Shown here: positions 6,965 to 15,451 of the stretch, piece after piece
Numbering within the stretch: the first letter of the stretch is position 1
Layout of the letters: each line of letters starts with the position of its first letter
From: Nitrososphaeria archaeon
GTDB taxonomy: Archaea; Thermoproteota; Nitrososphaeria; JACIWG01
DNA: 24,027 bases
Direction: 5' to 3'
Assembly: GCA_029776125.1 (NCBI GenBank)
Contig: JARVJS010000080.1
Span: forward strand, 1-24,027
Program-made: the position numbers and the translations under genes
The notes under the pieces: generated by a model
Databases searched by the model: none
What the model saw: only the letters and a program-made list of their open reading frames with translations
What the model was told of the DNA's origin: nothing

Positions 6965-7010
6965 CTTAAATAGTGGTATTAGAGCGTGCTGGCATTCGTA
7001 AAAGGGGAAG
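6965..7010 (+). promoter_or_regulatory. Promoter and Shine-Dalgarno site of the mevalonate trio
   Basis: TATA-like CTTAAATAG (6965-6973) predicts transcription near 6995. AAAGGGGAAG (7001-7010) is a strong Shine-Dalgarno sequence right before ATG 7014. Unlike most first genes in this window, this message has a short leader of about 19 nt. Confidence 0.5.
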
Positions 7011-7013
7011 ATT

Positions 7014-8057
7014 ATGAAGGTTGGTATTGTTGGGTATGGTGCATATATTCCAAGATATAGAATAAGGGTTGAGGATGTTGCGAGGGTATGGGGTCATGAT
7101 GCTGAATCTATAAAAAGCGGTCTCGGCATCCTAGAAAAGTCTGTACCGTCATTGGATGAAGATACAGCAACATTGGCTGTTGAAGCTGCAAGGAATGCAT
7201 TGAAAAGGGCTAAAGACGTTAAACCGTCTGAAATTGGTGCAGTATACGTTGGTTCAGAATCACATCCATATGCAGTTAAGCCTACTGCTGCGACTGTTGC
7301 GGAAGCTTTGGGCATAGTACCTAACACTACTGCTGCTGACCTCGAGTTTGCTTGTAAGGCTGCTACTGCTGGTATTCAAGCCTGCATGGGTCTTGTTAAG
7401 GGAGGATACATAAAGTATGGTATGAGCGTGGGTGCCGACACTGCACAGAGTGCTCCAGGAGATGCTCTAGAATATACTGCTTCAGCTGGAGCTGCAGCAT
7501 ATATTATTGGTGGTGAGAATTTGGTGGCAGAAATTGAGGATACATTTTCTTATACGCAAGATGTTCCAGACTTTTGGAGAAGGGAGGGTGCACCATATCC
7601 TAGGCATGGTGGAAGGTTTACTGGTGAGCCAGCATATTTTGAACATGTTATAAAGGCGAGTAAGGGTCTTATGGAAAAGCTTGGAACGAATGTCTCAGAT
7701 TATCGTTATGCTGTATTCCATATGCCTAACGGTAAATTTCCTTTGAGGGCTGCAAAAATTTTAGGCTTTACAACAGAGCAGGTTCAACCAAGTCTTGTTG
7801 TAGAAAAGATTGGAAACACTTATTCTGGCTCATCTCTTTTAGGTCTTGCTGCTGTCTTGGATATTGCAAAAGCTGGCGAAAGAATTCTTTTAACCTCATA
7901 TGGTTCTGGAGCTGGTTCCGATTCTTTTAGTATAAGAGTAACTGATCTTATAGAGGAAAGGCGAAATCTTGCCCCCTCTGTAAGATATTATATTGAAAGA
8001 AAGGAGTACATAGATTATGCATTGTATGCGAGAAGCAAGTGTCTCTATAGGGGTTGA
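7014..8057 (+). CDS. Hydroxymethylglutaryl-CoA synthase (archaeal type)
   Basis: Condenses acetoacetyl-CoA with acetyl-CoA to HMG-CoA, the second step of the mevalonate route to isoprenoid lipids; cytosolic. The 347-residue length is the archaeal form. The catalytic triad is visible: Glu82 (SESHPY), Cys114 (EFACKAATAG) and His236 (VFHMPNG). It is followed by thiolase and a DUF35 protein. In archaea the three gene products form a complex in which DUF35 bridges the two enzymes and acetoacetyl-CoA is channelled, a structurally described system. The ATG start is backed by AAGGGGAAG at a normal spacing. Its TGA runs into the ribosome-binding region of the thiolase. Confidence 0.96.
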   Translation: MKVGIVGYGAYIPRYRIRVEDVARVWGHDAESIKSGLGILEKSVPSLDEDTATLAVEAARNALKRAKDVKPSEIGAVYVGSESHPYAVKPTAATVAEALGIVPNTTAADLEFACKAATAGIQACMGLVKGGYIKYGMSVGADTAQSAPGDALEYTASAGAAAYIIGGENLVAEIEDTFSYTQDVPDFWRREGAPYPRHGGRFTGEPAYFEHVIKASKGLMEKLGTNVSDYRYAVFHMPNGKFPLRAAKILGFTTEQVQPSLVVEKIGNTYSGSSLLGLAAVLDIAKAGERILLTSYGSGAGSDSFSIRVTDLIEERRNLAPSVRYYIERKEYIDYALYARSKCLYRG

Positions 8058-8062
8058 TTGGA

Positions 8063-9235
8063 TTGTATAAGAAGAGGGATGTTGCTATAATATCTGCTGC
8101 TGCAACAAAGTGTGGTGAGCATTGGGATAAGGGGATAAAGGACTTGGCTTGGGAGGCTGGAGTAAAGGCTGTTGAAGAAGCGGGTATAAGTGGAAAGGAT
8201 ATTGAGTACCTTGTTGTAGGAAACATGTCCGGTGGAATGTTTGTTGGCCAAGAGCATATTGGTGCGCTTGTAGCGGACTTTCTAGGCTTAAACCCGATTC
8301 CCTCACTGAGGGTTGAGGGTGCATGTGCCTCTGGAGGTATAGCTTTTTTCCAAGGATACATGGCTGTCGCCTCAGGTCTTTATGACATTGTCGCAGTGGG
8401 TGGTGTTGAAAAGATGACTGACGTTGAACAGGAGCAGGCTACAACAGCGCTTTCTGGCGCTATGGACTTTGAGTGGGAAGCGTATTTTGGTGCAACTTTT
8501 CCGGGAATTTATGCCCTTATGGCAAGAAGATACATGTATGAGTATGGTTTAAAGAAGGAAACCTTAGCGAAGGTTGCTGTAAAAAACCATTATCATGGAA
8601 GCATGAATTCTCTTGCACACTTTAGAAACAAGATCAATTTGGAGGAAGCATTATCTGCGCCGATGGTTGCTGATCCGCTAGGAAAATATGACTGTTGTCC
8701 AATATCTGATGGTGCAGCATTAGTGATACTAGCACCATTAGAAATAGCAAGAAAATATACAGATACACCAATAATAGTAAAATCTTCAGTAATGGCTTCA
8801 GACACACTGAGTCTACTTAAAAGAAGAGACATATGCACATTGGATGCTACAGTAAATGCTGCAGAGAAGGCTTTCAAGCTAGCTCATATAGAAAGAAGTC
8901 AAGTTAACTTAATAGAAGTACACGACTGTTTCACTATAGCGGAAGTGCTTGCAATAGAAGACTTGGGTTTTGCTAAAAAGGGTGAAGGATGGAAAATGTG
9001 TGATGAAGAGCAAACATATGTTGGAGGTAATCTTCCCGTAAACACAGATGGAGGCTTAAAAGCTTCAGGCCATCCTGTTGGGGCAACGGGAGTTAAGCAG
9101 ATAGTGGAAATTGTTAAACAGTTAAGGGGTGAAGTCGAGAGAGGAAGACAGGTGAAGGGTGCAGAAGTGGGGCTAGCTCATAATGTAGGTGGTTCGGGTG
9201 CTACGGCTGTGGTAACTATTTTGGCTAGGGGGTGA
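8063..9235 (+). CDS. Acetyl-CoA C-acetyltransferase (archaeal thiolase)
   Basis: Joins two acetyl-CoA to acetoacetyl-CoA for the neighbouring HMG-CoA synthase. The nucleophile Cys is in EGACASGGIAF, the catalytic His in ASGHPVGATG, and the C-terminal loop is AHNVGGSGATA. As is usual for archaeal thiolases, the second catalytic Cys of bacterial enzymes is replaced in that loop (HNVGGSG). Length about 390 is normal. Start: AGGGG at 8049-8053 is about 9 nt from TTG 8063, whereas the TTG at 8054 touches it, so 8063 is preferred. The second half uses more A-ending codons than the first, but the protein reads through cleanly. Confidence 0.94.
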   Translation: MYKKRDVAIISAAATKCGEHWDKGIKDLAWEAGVKAVEEAGISGKDIEYLVVGNMSGGMFVGQEHIGALVADFLGLNPIPSLRVEGACASGGIAFFQGYMAVASGLYDIVAVGGVEKMTDVEQEQATTALSGAMDFEWEAYFGATFPGIYALMARRYMYEYGLKKETLAKVAVKNHYHGSMNSLAHFRNKINLEEALSAPMVADPLGKYDCCPISDGAALVILAPLEIARKYTDTPIIVKSSVMASDTLSLLKRRDICTLDATVNAAEKAFKLAHIERSQVNLIEVHDCFTIAEVLAIEDLGFAKKGEGWKMCDEEQTYVGGNLPVNTDGGLKASGHPVGATGVKQIVEIVKQLRGEVERGRQVKGAEVGLAHNVGGSGATAVVTILARG

Positions 9236-9239
9236 AAAT

Positions 9240-9662
9240 GTGAGCCACATTGCACCACCTGCGCATTGGAGGAGAGCAAAGGAAAGGTATCGCCTACTAG
9301 GGTCAAAATGTGAAAGTTGCGGTAGTACCTTCTTTCCTCCAACAAAAGTTTGTCCAAAATGTAGGAGAAAAGGAAAGATAGTCCAAACAGAATTTTCTGG
9401 GAAAGGAAAAATATACTCTTATACTATAATTCATTCGGCGCCAAAAATGTTCGAAAAATATACTCCATACATTCTAGCACTAGTTGAGTTAGAGGAAGGG
9501 CCAAAGGTGATGTCACAGATAGTGGACTGTAAGCCCGAAGAAGTTAAAATAGGATTGAATGTAGAAGTATGCTTTAGAAAGCTTTTTGAACAGGATGAAG
9601 AGGGTGTAATAAGCTATGGTTTTAAGTTCAGGCCAGCCGACGACAGTTGGAAAGGTCTATAA
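9240..9662 (+). CDS. DUF35 Zn-ribbon/OB-fold protein of the thiolase-HMGS complex
   Basis: 140 residues. An N-terminal helix is followed by a rubredoxin-like zinc ribbon (Cys24, Cys27 in CESCG; Cys38, Cys41 in CPKC) and then an OB fold (GKGKIYSYTIIH ... PYILALVELEEG). In archaea this protein links thiolase and HMG-CoA synthase and helps hold CoA. It has no catalytic residues of its own. GTG start at 9240 with AGGGGGTGA (9227-9235) upstream; the thiolase stop lies inside that Shine-Dalgarno, so translation is probably coupled. It is the last gene of the trio. The next gene converges on it. Confidence 0.93.
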   Translation: MSHIAPPAHWRRAKERYRLLGSKCESCGSTFFPPTKVCPKCRRKGKIVQTEFSGKGKIYSYTIIHSAPKMFEKYTPYILALVELEEGPKVMSQIVDCKPEEVKIGLNVEVCFRKLFEQDEEGVISYGFKFRPADDSWKGL

Positions 9663-9667
9663 TAAAC

Positions 9668-9679
9668 CAAAAATTTTTG
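9668..9679. terminator. Possible bidirectional terminator
   Basis: CAAAAATTTTTG gives a run of five T on both strands in the 24-nt gap between the converging DUF35 and HAD genes. T-runs terminate archaeal transcription; support here is position and sequence only. Confidence 0.3.
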
Positions 9680-9686
9680 ACGCCTA

Positions 9687-10229
9687 TTATACTTCCAATA
9701 TTTCTTTAACCTTTTGAAGTAACGTTTCTCCTTCACTCCTTCTTATTAGAATACATTTTATGTTAAGGTCGTCACAGTTATCAATGTTCCTCTGTAAGTC
9801 GTCTATAAAATAAATTTTCTTTCCCCTCTCCTTTTCAAGAATATATTCCAGCTGTTTTCTTTTTACTCCAAACCTTTCTCTTCCCAGAACTTCCTTAAAG
9901 TATGCTTGTAACTCATTTTTTTCTAGAAAGCTTTCTAAAACTTTCTGTGACTGCATTGAAGCAAGATATATTGTTCCGTTAAAAATTTTTAGTGCTCCGT
10001 GAACATCGGGGTAAATGGTACTTTTTGGCAAAGCATTCATCTCGTACTCCTCAATAATCTTGTTTGCCTTTCCATATAATTCTGTTCCAAACATATTTTT
10101 CCAGAATGTTATAAGGTCTGTGACAGGGTAACCAGCTAACTCTGAAATCTTACTATACACTTTAGGCCATTCTACATTAAGCTTCACTATAACGCCATCA
10201 AAGTCTAAGACAAGAACCTTTTCACTCAT
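9687..10229 (-). CDS. HAD-superfamily hydrolase (phosphatase-like)
   Basis: Motif I LDFDGVI near residue 8 provides the nucleophile Asp9 and acid/base Asp11. Motif II is probably YLASMQS, motif III a Lys in the following helices, and motif IV reads IYFIDDLQRNIDNC with the metal-binding Asp pair. The helical cap lies between residues about 15 and 85. At 180 residues it is small, cytosolic, and of the phosphoglycolate phosphatase-like subgroup. The substrate cannot be predicted. A TATA-like CTTTTAATAG (10266-10257) lies about 32 nt before the ATG at 10229. It is divergent from the dihydrolipoamide dehydrogenase gene. Confidence 0.8.
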   Translation of the reverse strand: MSEKVLVLDFDGVIVKLNVEWPKVYSKISELAGYPVTDLITFWKNMFGTELYGKANKIIEEYEMNALPKSTIYPDVHGALKIFNGTIYLASMQSQKVLESFLEKNELQAYFKEVLGRERFGVKRKQLEYILEKERGKKIYFIDDLQRNIDNCDDLNIKCILIRRSEGETLLQKVKEILEV

Positions 10230-10278
10230 ATTTTTCTCTAGCTCTCCAGTTCCACTCTATTAAAAGGTTTTGGAAAAA

Positions 10279-10290
10279 GCTTATCTTTTT
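10279..10290 (+). promoter_or_regulatory. TATA-like box of the dihydrolipoamide dehydrogenase gene
   Basis: GCTTATCTTTTT, centre 10284, lies 26 nt before ATG 10310, predicting a leaderless message. Confidence 0.42.
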
Positions 10291-10309
10291 ACAAGATATA
10301 ACCATTATC

Positions 10310-11707
10310 ATGAGCTATAAGGCTGTAGTTGTTGGTGCTGGCCCAGCTGGATATGTTGCAGCAATAAGACTTGCCCAGCTTGGCTTAAAGACGGCTTTAG
10401 TTGAAAAGCATTATTTTGGCGGCGAGTGCACAAACTATGGGTGTATTCCTACTAAGGCTTTGATCGAATCCGCTAACATCTTCTGGAAGGCTAAACGTGG
10501 GGGTGAAATGGGCATCTTGGCTGAGCCAAAATATAGTTTCAAAGCATTTAGTGTCTGGAAGGATAAAATTGTTTCACAGTTAAGGAATGGTATACGTTTT
10601 CTCTGCGAAAAAAATGGTGTCACGATTTTTGAGGGTGATGCTTTCTTAAAGTCAAGAAATATTGTTGCCTTAAAAGTTGATGGCCAATCTTCTGAGCTTG
10701 AAGCTGAAAATGTTGTAGTAGCATCAGGTTCTGTGCCAATGCAGTTACCTAATGTACCTTTTGATGGCAAAAGAGTTATCTCTTCAAGAGATTTCCTTAA
10801 CTTAGAAGATTTGCCTGAAAGCATACTTATTGTTGGTGGGGGTGCTATCGGTGTAGAGTTTGCTTCAGCCCTATCTAAGCTTGGTGTTAAAGTAATTTTA
10901 GTCGAGGTTATGGCTCAACTGCTTCCAGGCTTTGATAAAGATATTTCGAGATACCTCTTAAGGACCCTTTCAAGACTTGGTGTTAAAGTTTACACTGGTG
11001 CATCGCTATCTAAGGTATCTTATACCAATGATAGTATTGAAGCAAGAGTTACTCTTTCTAGTGGTGAAGAGATTTTTAAGGTTGAAAAGATTCTTGTTGC
11101 TGCTGGAAGAAGGCCTTCCCCTATAGCTGGCCTGATGGAGGCTGGTGTTCTAATAGATGGTAGGGGCCATGTTTTAGTAGATGAATCTTTAAGGTCTAAC
11201 GTTTCGAACATTTATGCTGTTGGAGATGTTGCTGGACCACCATATCTTGCTCACAAGGCATTTAAACAAGGTCTTATTGCCGCGGAAGTTATAGGTGGAA
11301 GGAATGTTAAATACAATTTTAGGGCTGTTCCAAGTGTGATCTTCTCCGAGCCTGAAGTGGTTTCTGTAGGCCTTTGCGAAGACGATGCAAGAAAGAGTGG
11401 CTTCGATGTTATAGTAGGCAGGTTCCCCTTACATGCTTCAGGAAGAGCTCTTACTGAGTCTTCTCCAGAAGGTTTTGTAAAAATTGTTGCAAGCAAAAAT
11501 GATTTGAGGGTTATTGGTGTGCAGATGGTTGGTGCAAATGTTTCCGAGTTAGCTGGTGAAGCTTCTCTGGCCATCGAATTGGGTTTGAGTACTAGAGCAT
11601 TGGCTTCGGTGATACATCCTCATCCAACAATTTCTGAAGCGTTAATGGAGGCTGCTGAAGACGTTTCAGGAAAGCCTATCCATATTTTCAAGGAAAAAGG
11701 GTTTTAG
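10310..11707 (+). CDS. lpdA: Dihydrolipoamide dehydrogenase (E3)
   Basis: An FAD-dependent disulfide oxidoreductase that reoxidises dihydrolipoyl groups with NAD+. The N-terminal FAD loop is VGAGPAG, the redox disulfide is Cys40-Cys45 (GECTNYGCIPTK), the NAD loop is VGGGAIG near 181, the second FAD motif is YAVGDV, and the catalytic dimer-interface pair is His438/Glu443 (HPHPTISE). Full length. No lipoylated E2, glycine-cleavage H protein or lipoate ligase gene is nearby, so its partner is unknown. A related mercuric or CoA-disulfide reductase is less likely given the intact CxxxxC and HxH. Its TAG shares bases with the TAA of the converging gene, leaving no intergenic space. Confidence 0.92.
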   Translation: MSYKAVVVGAGPAGYVAAIRLAQLGLKTALVEKHYFGGECTNYGCIPTKALIESANIFWKAKRGGEMGILAEPKYSFKAFSVWKDKIVSQLRNGIRFLCEKNGVTIFEGDAFLKSRNIVALKVDGQSSELEAENVVVASGSVPMQLPNVPFDGKRVISSRDFLNLEDLPESILIVGGGAIGVEFASALSKLGVKVILVEVMAQLLPGFDKDISRYLLRTLSRLGVKVYTGASLSKVSYTNDSIEARVTLSSGEEIFKVEKILVAAGRRPSPIAGLMEAGVLIDGRGHVLVDESLRSNVSNIYAVGDVAGPPYLAHKAFKQGLIAAEVIGGRNVKYNFRAVPSVIFSEPEVVSVGLCEDDARKSGFDVIVGRFPLHASGRALTESSPEGFVKIVASKNDLRVIGVQMVGANVSELAGEASLAIELGLSTRALASVIHPHPTISEALMEAAEDVSGKPIHIFKEKGF

Positions 11708-12009
11708 GCGAAAGATTTTAGCCTGTTTAAAATTTCAACAAAATCTTGTTCCGGCTCTATTCGAATTCTAACTCCTATCTTGTTTTGAGTACAATTATAG
11801 ATATGCTTCTCGATAACGTTTGCGCCGATTCCGAAAAGCATGTGCAATCCATCATGGAATCCTTTTAGGTTTGATGGGATCTCTTCCCTCTTAAGTCCAT
11901 ACTCTTTTTCCAGGAAATAGTATACTATCTCTTTGGCCTTATATCCTAAAATGGATAAAGCTTCATCTATAGCCTCTTTTAACATTTTATCAGCTTTATC
12001 CACGTTCAT
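11704..12009 (-). CDS. Small helical protein resembling the archaeal NitrOD5 domain (copy 2)
   Basis: 101 residues with the same layout as the gene at 4614-4946: AIDEALSILGYKAKEIVYYF, then LKREEIPSNLKGF, then LHMLFGIGANVIEKHIY. The 'IP' plus phenylalanine-rich helix and the FGxGA turn are what I recall of NitrOD5, an output domain found alone or fused to sensor domains in Thaumarchaeota. It is predicted cytosolic and helical, with no catalytic motif. It lies near a winged-helix gene and a PAS histidine kinase on the same strand, so a signalling role is possible but unproven. ATG 12009 follows a TATA-like TTAAAATATAATAAG (12053-12039). Confidence 0.72.
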   Translation of the reverse strand: MNVDKADKMLKEAIDEALSILGYKAKEIVYYFLEKEYGLKREEIPSNLKGFHDGLHMLFGIGANVIEKHIYNCTQNKIGVRIRIEPEQDFVEILNRLKSFA

Positions 12010-12038
12010 ATCACAACATTATCGGTAACGCTGCAGTG

Positions 12039-12053
12039 CTTATTATATTTTAA
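12039..12053 (-). promoter_or_regulatory. TATA box of NitrOD5-like copy 2
   Basis: Minus-strand TTAAAATATAATAAG; predicted transcription start about 12020, some 11 nt before ATG 12009. Confidence 0.45.
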
Positions 12054-12072
12054 TCTTTATTAAAGGAAATTT

Positions 12073-12282
12073 TTAGCTAAAGTGTGCTAAAAGTGCTTGC
12101 ATGCCTTTTGGTGTAAGAAATATTCTGCCATCTGAAAGTTCCATGATATAGCCCTTTTCTTTAAAAAACTCTAGTTTACTAAGCTTTGAGATAAGGTTCT
12201 CTTTGGATACAGCGTTCTTTTCTGAAGTTGCATTATATGAAAACATTAGTTCCTCAAGTAACTTGTACTCTCTCTCTTCCAT
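12073..12282 (-). CDS. Small winged-helix-like protein
   Basis: About 69 residues from ATG 12282 (MEEREYKLLEELMF). The pattern helix - helix (VSKENLISKLSKLEFF) - KEKGYIMELSDGRIFLTPKGMQALL is that of a winged-helix domain: the two strands of the wing are YIMELSDG and RIFLTPKG, followed by a last helix. It could be a DNA-binding regulator; no regulated gene is evident. The frame is open upstream to 12324, but the TATA element (12318-12301) lies inside that extension and predicts transcription from about 12284, so ATG 12282 fits a leaderless start. ATG 12294 is the alternative. Confidence 0.6.
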   Translation of the reverse strand: MEEREYKLLEELMFSYNATSEKNAVSKENLISKLSKLEFFKEKGYIMELSDGRIFLTPKGMQALLAHFS

Positions 12283-12300
12283 ACCATTTTCCATTTTAAA

Positions 12301-12318
12301 CCAAAATATATAATATAC
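12301..12318 (-). promoter_or_regulatory. TATA box of the winged-helix gene
   Basis: Minus-strand GTATATTATATATTTTGG, centre about 12310, lies about 27 nt before ATG 12282. It decides the start codon of that gene. Confidence 0.5.
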
Positions 12319-12333
12319 TACCATTTATATTTT

Positions 12334-13860
12334 TTATCCTTTAACATGTCCTTCTACTGGAAGTTTTATTGTAAACTTTGTTCCCGTACCAGGCTTGCTA
12401 TCTACAAAAATGTGTCCACCATGTAATTCTATAAACCTTTTACATATTGCGAGCCCTAGTCCTGTACCCTTATCCTTTGTGGTAAAGAATGGTTTGAAAA
12501 GTTTTTCCAAATTTTCTTCAGATATTCCTATACCGGTATCCTCAACACTAATCACTATCTGCTCGTTCTCAATTTTTGCATCAAGAAATATGTTTCCTCC
12601 ATGGGGTAGAGCGTCTATAGCGTTGGATATCAAGTTGGAAAGCACCCTTCTCATCATCATAGGGTCTATTAGAAGTTTTGGAAACCCTTCTTGTATTGAA
12701 ACCCTTACCTTAACATTCTCTGGAAGTATAAATGTTGCAAGCACTTCTTCAATAAGCTTTTTCAGGTCTATCTCAAGATATTCAGGTTTAATGTTTCTTG
12801 CATAATCCTTGAAGTCTGAAACCATCTTGTTCATGTATTCAACCTGTTCGTTAATGGAGTCCAATGTTTCTTTGAAACTATCTTTCTCGTAAGATGGTAT
12901 TGGTAGTTGTTTAAGCTTCTCCTTTAAAAGGAACGTCTTGTAAAGTATTACTTGTAGGGGTGAACGTAGGTCATGAACTATCATTGAGACAACCTCACCT
13001 ATTGCTGCAAGTCTTTCAGCCTCCAAAAGTGCCCTCGTCTTTTCTTCAACCATCTTCTCTAATTGTTCACTATACCTTTTCAGTTTCTCCTCAATAAGTT
13101 TCAATTCAGTTATGTCTCTTGAGATCCCCACTATTCCAATAACCTTACCATTTTTGTCCCTTATAGGTATTTTTGTTGCAGTAACCCAGTGTATTAAACC
13201 ATCTTTTCCAATAACCTTCTCAACCTTGTTTATTAGAGGCTTACCTGTCCTAATAATCTCCTGCTCGTCCTCATATGCTTGTCTTGCGAACTCTTCGCTG
13301 TAGAAGTCGAAGTCTGTTTTTCCGACAGCCTCTTCAGGGTTTTTTAAGCCCATTCTTTCTGCGTGCGCCCTATTAACTTTAGTAAACCTAGACGAGCTGT
13401 CTTTAAAGTATATTGCGTCGGGTACTGCTTCCATTAAGATGTTTAAAAGTTCTCTTGCATTATAAAGTTCTTGTCCAATTATCTTATGTTCTGTCACATC
13501 CGAGGCTGTTAGTATGATTTGAAATGGTTTTCCATGCTCGTCTCTTGCCAGGTTAGCGTAAACTTCTGCCTTAAATGTTCTTCCGTTCCTTTTGTATAGA
13601 GTCAATTGTGCTGAAATCGGTCTATCTTGAGCTATGAGCTGCTCCAATCCTACTAAAACTTTATCTCTTTCATCTTCGTGTACGATTTCCAAAAAATTTT
13701 TTCTAACCAATTCTTCTTTTGAAAGTTCAAAGAGTTTTAGAGTATGTTCTGTGCATTCGATAATATTTCCTCTCATATCTAAAAATATTATTGCCGTAGG
13801 AGCAAATTTTAAGAGTGTAGTAAAAAGTTCTTTAGTGTTTTCTTGCAAGTTTAAAGCCAT
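12334..13860 (-). CDS. Soluble PAS-PAS sensor histidine kinase
   Basis: 508 residues, no membrane segment. PAS 1 spans about 10-130 (PTAIIFLDMRGNIIE), PAS 2 about 135-255 (PDAIYFKDSSSRFTKVNRAH, then a PAC-like VGISRDITELK), then a coiled coil and the kinase core. His296 in MIVHDLRSPLQV is the phosphorylation site, Asn413 lies in LISNAIDAL (N box), and the ATP lid carries DTGIGI at 441 and GTGLGLAICKRF at 465. It autophosphorylates in response to an internal signal (redox, gas or ligand; no haem or flavin residue is evident). No response regulator is in the window, making this an orphan kinase, as is common in archaea. It starts 20 nt after the flippase. An AT-rich AAAATTTATTAA near 13893 may be its own promoter. 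Confidence 0.92.
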   Translation of the reverse strand: MALNLQENTKELFTTLLKFAPTAIIFLDMRGNIIECTEHTLKLFELSKEELVRKNFLEIVHEDERDKVLVGLEQLIAQDRPISAQLTLYKRNGRTFKAEVYANLARDEHGKPFQIILTASDVTEHKIIGQELYNARELLNILMEAVPDAIYFKDSSSRFTKVNRAHAERMGLKNPEEAVGKTDFDFYSEEFARQAYEDEQEIIRTGKPLINKVEKVIGKDGLIHWVTATKIPIRDKNGKVIGIVGISRDITELKLIEEKLKRYSEQLEKMVEEKTRALLEAERLAAIGEVVSMIVHDLRSPLQVILYKTFLLKEKLKQLPIPSYEKDSFKETLDSINEQVEYMNKMVSDFKDYARNIKPEYLEIDLKKLIEEVLATFILPENVKVRVSIQEGFPKLLIDPMMMRRVLSNLISNAIDALPHGGNIFLDAKIENEQIVISVEDTGIGISEENLEKLFKPFFTTKDKGTGLGLAICKRFIELHGGHIFVDSKPGTGTKFTIKLPVEGHVKG

Positions 13861-13880
13861 TATTAGGCTAACCGGTTTAG

Positions 13881-15443
13881 TTAATAAATTTTTAGTAACA
13901 TTTTCTCATACCTTATTATTGGGTCCATTATGATTTTAAAGAGTTTATGCCTTTTAATTAGAGCATCTATATTTTCTAGGTCGTACAAGGTTATAGTTTT
14001 AGAAAGGGGTAATAGTGTTAAGTATACCATAAAATATGCTACCCCTCGTATAAGCAGATTTAGTACCCAATATGGGAAAGAAAGTATATCTGAAAATAGA
14101 ATTAATGGTACTACTGCAATGAATGAGCTTAAATAAATTTTTGCTGACGATATTGTCTCAAATTTTAGGTTCAATGCTTTTTTTGAAGCCCAGATGTTAT
14201 ATGCCAGTGAAAAGGTTTGCGAAATTATTATAGAATATAATGTTCCAAGAACGCTATATTTTGATGTTAGGATGTAAACAAGTGGTATGAATGTGATAAA
14301 GTTTACTAGTGTGCTATAAAATGATAATCTGGTGTATCCTAATCCATTGAAGACGTGCCCGAACACTATTGACCCGAATCCAGCATATAAGTTTGTTAGC
14401 ACATACAGTGTAAGATATTCTGGTGCAAGTGTGTAACTTCTACCATAAAATGCATAAACTACATCCTTAGAAATAGTCATCACTAGAACTGTTGTAGGTA
14501 TTATAGCTAATGAAGTGTATTTCGTGGAAAGCTTGAAAAGTGTTTGAAGTTCTTTCGAGCCTACTTTAACTTTAGAGAAAGCTGGAAACAGTGCTGAAAA
14601 AGGATATACTAGAACGCCTACAAGTGCAAGAAGTCTTGCTGCAACATAAAAGTTTCCTATCTCACTGTTTGTGGCAAAATATGCTAGAATAAGAACTTGG
14701 AATTGTGATGATATCGTATTCAGAAAGTTTGCAGCATATAATGGAAAACCATATGAGACCATCATTTTAATATTTTCTAAAAAACTGTTTTCCGCCTGTT
14801 TTCCAATTCCTTTATAGACCTTTATAAAAAATATTGTGCCAACCACTACTGCTATCATATAACTTGCTATGTGTCCCAAGATTGCTCCGATAACTCCTAA
14901 GCCAAAAACTATAAGTATTGGTGAAAGGAAAGTTTTGGCTAAAGCTTCCACATTCAAAATTAGAGCATTACCTTCCATTCTATCTAAGCCCGAAAAAGCT
15001 TCTCCGAGATAGTTAAATAGTGTCTGAAAAAATATTGTCAGAGATGCTATTTTAACAAAGTTTCCAAGTTCAGGTCTATTTAGGAGAATTGTTGCAAAAG
15101 TGTCTGAAAATGTTATGCAGAATATTGTGGCTAACGCGCTTACGGAAACCTTATACAATAACCCCGTCCTTAAAATACTTTTTGCGAAATCCAGTCTCTT
15201 TTCTGTCCTATATTTCGCCGTATACCTTGTTAGTGCGGCGCCAACACCTGGGTCAAGAAAACCAAGTATAAGGCTCGGTACAACAAAGGCTAGTGAAAAT
15301 ATTCCAAACCCTTCTGGGCCAAGTAGTCTTCCAACGATCATTGAACCTAATGCGAGAATAACTAAGGAAATGAAATAGCCTATAAAGAGAAAGAACCCCC
15401 CTCTTGCAGACTCTTCAACTATGTTTGAAAGGTTTTCACTCAT
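13881..15443 (-). CDS. Polysaccharide flippase (Wzx/RfbX-type, MOP superfamily)
   Basis: 520 residues, strongly hydrophobic, with about 12-14 predicted membrane helices. The N-terminus (GFFLFIGYFISLVILALGSM, then VGRLLGPEGFGIFSLA) is the typical polysaccharide-biosynthesis signature, and the conserved RYTAKY follows. Such proteins flip lipid-linked glycans across the cytoplasmic membrane for N-glycosylation or surface polysaccharides. It starts 8 nt after the nucleotidyltransferase stop, so they share an operon, and the product likely exports a glycan made with that enzyme. No glycosyltransferases are present in the window. Confidence 0.9.
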   Translation of the reverse strand: MSENLSNIVEESARGGFFLFIGYFISLVILALGSMIVGRLLGPEGFGIFSLAFVVPSLILGFLDPGVGAALTRYTAKYRTEKRLDFAKSILRTGLLYKVSVSALATIFCITFSDTFATILLNRPELGNFVKIASLTIFFQTLFNYLGEAFSGLDRMEGNALILNVEALAKTFLSPILIVFGLGVIGAILGHIASYMIAVVVGTIFFIKVYKGIGKQAENSFLENIKMMVSYGFPLYAANFLNTISSQFQVLILAYFATNSEIGNFYVAARLLALVGVLVYPFSALFPAFSKVKVGSKELQTLFKLSTKYTSLAIIPTTVLVMTISKDVVYAFYGRSYTLAPEYLTLYVLTNLYAGFGSIVFGHVFNGLGYTRLSFYSTLVNFITFIPLVYILTSKYSVLGTLYSIIISQTFSLAYNIWASKKALNLKFETISSAKIYLSSFIAVVPLILFSDILSFPYWVLNLLIRGVAYFMVYLTLLPLSKTITLYDLENIDALIKRHKLFKIIMDPIIRYEKMLLKIY

Positions 15444-15451
15444 TTAGGCCA

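Noticed and set aside
7948..8361. Minus-strand frames opposite the HMG-CoA synthase/thiolase junction
   Set aside because: They are antisense to conserved catalytic regions and show low-complexity compositions typical of shadow frames.
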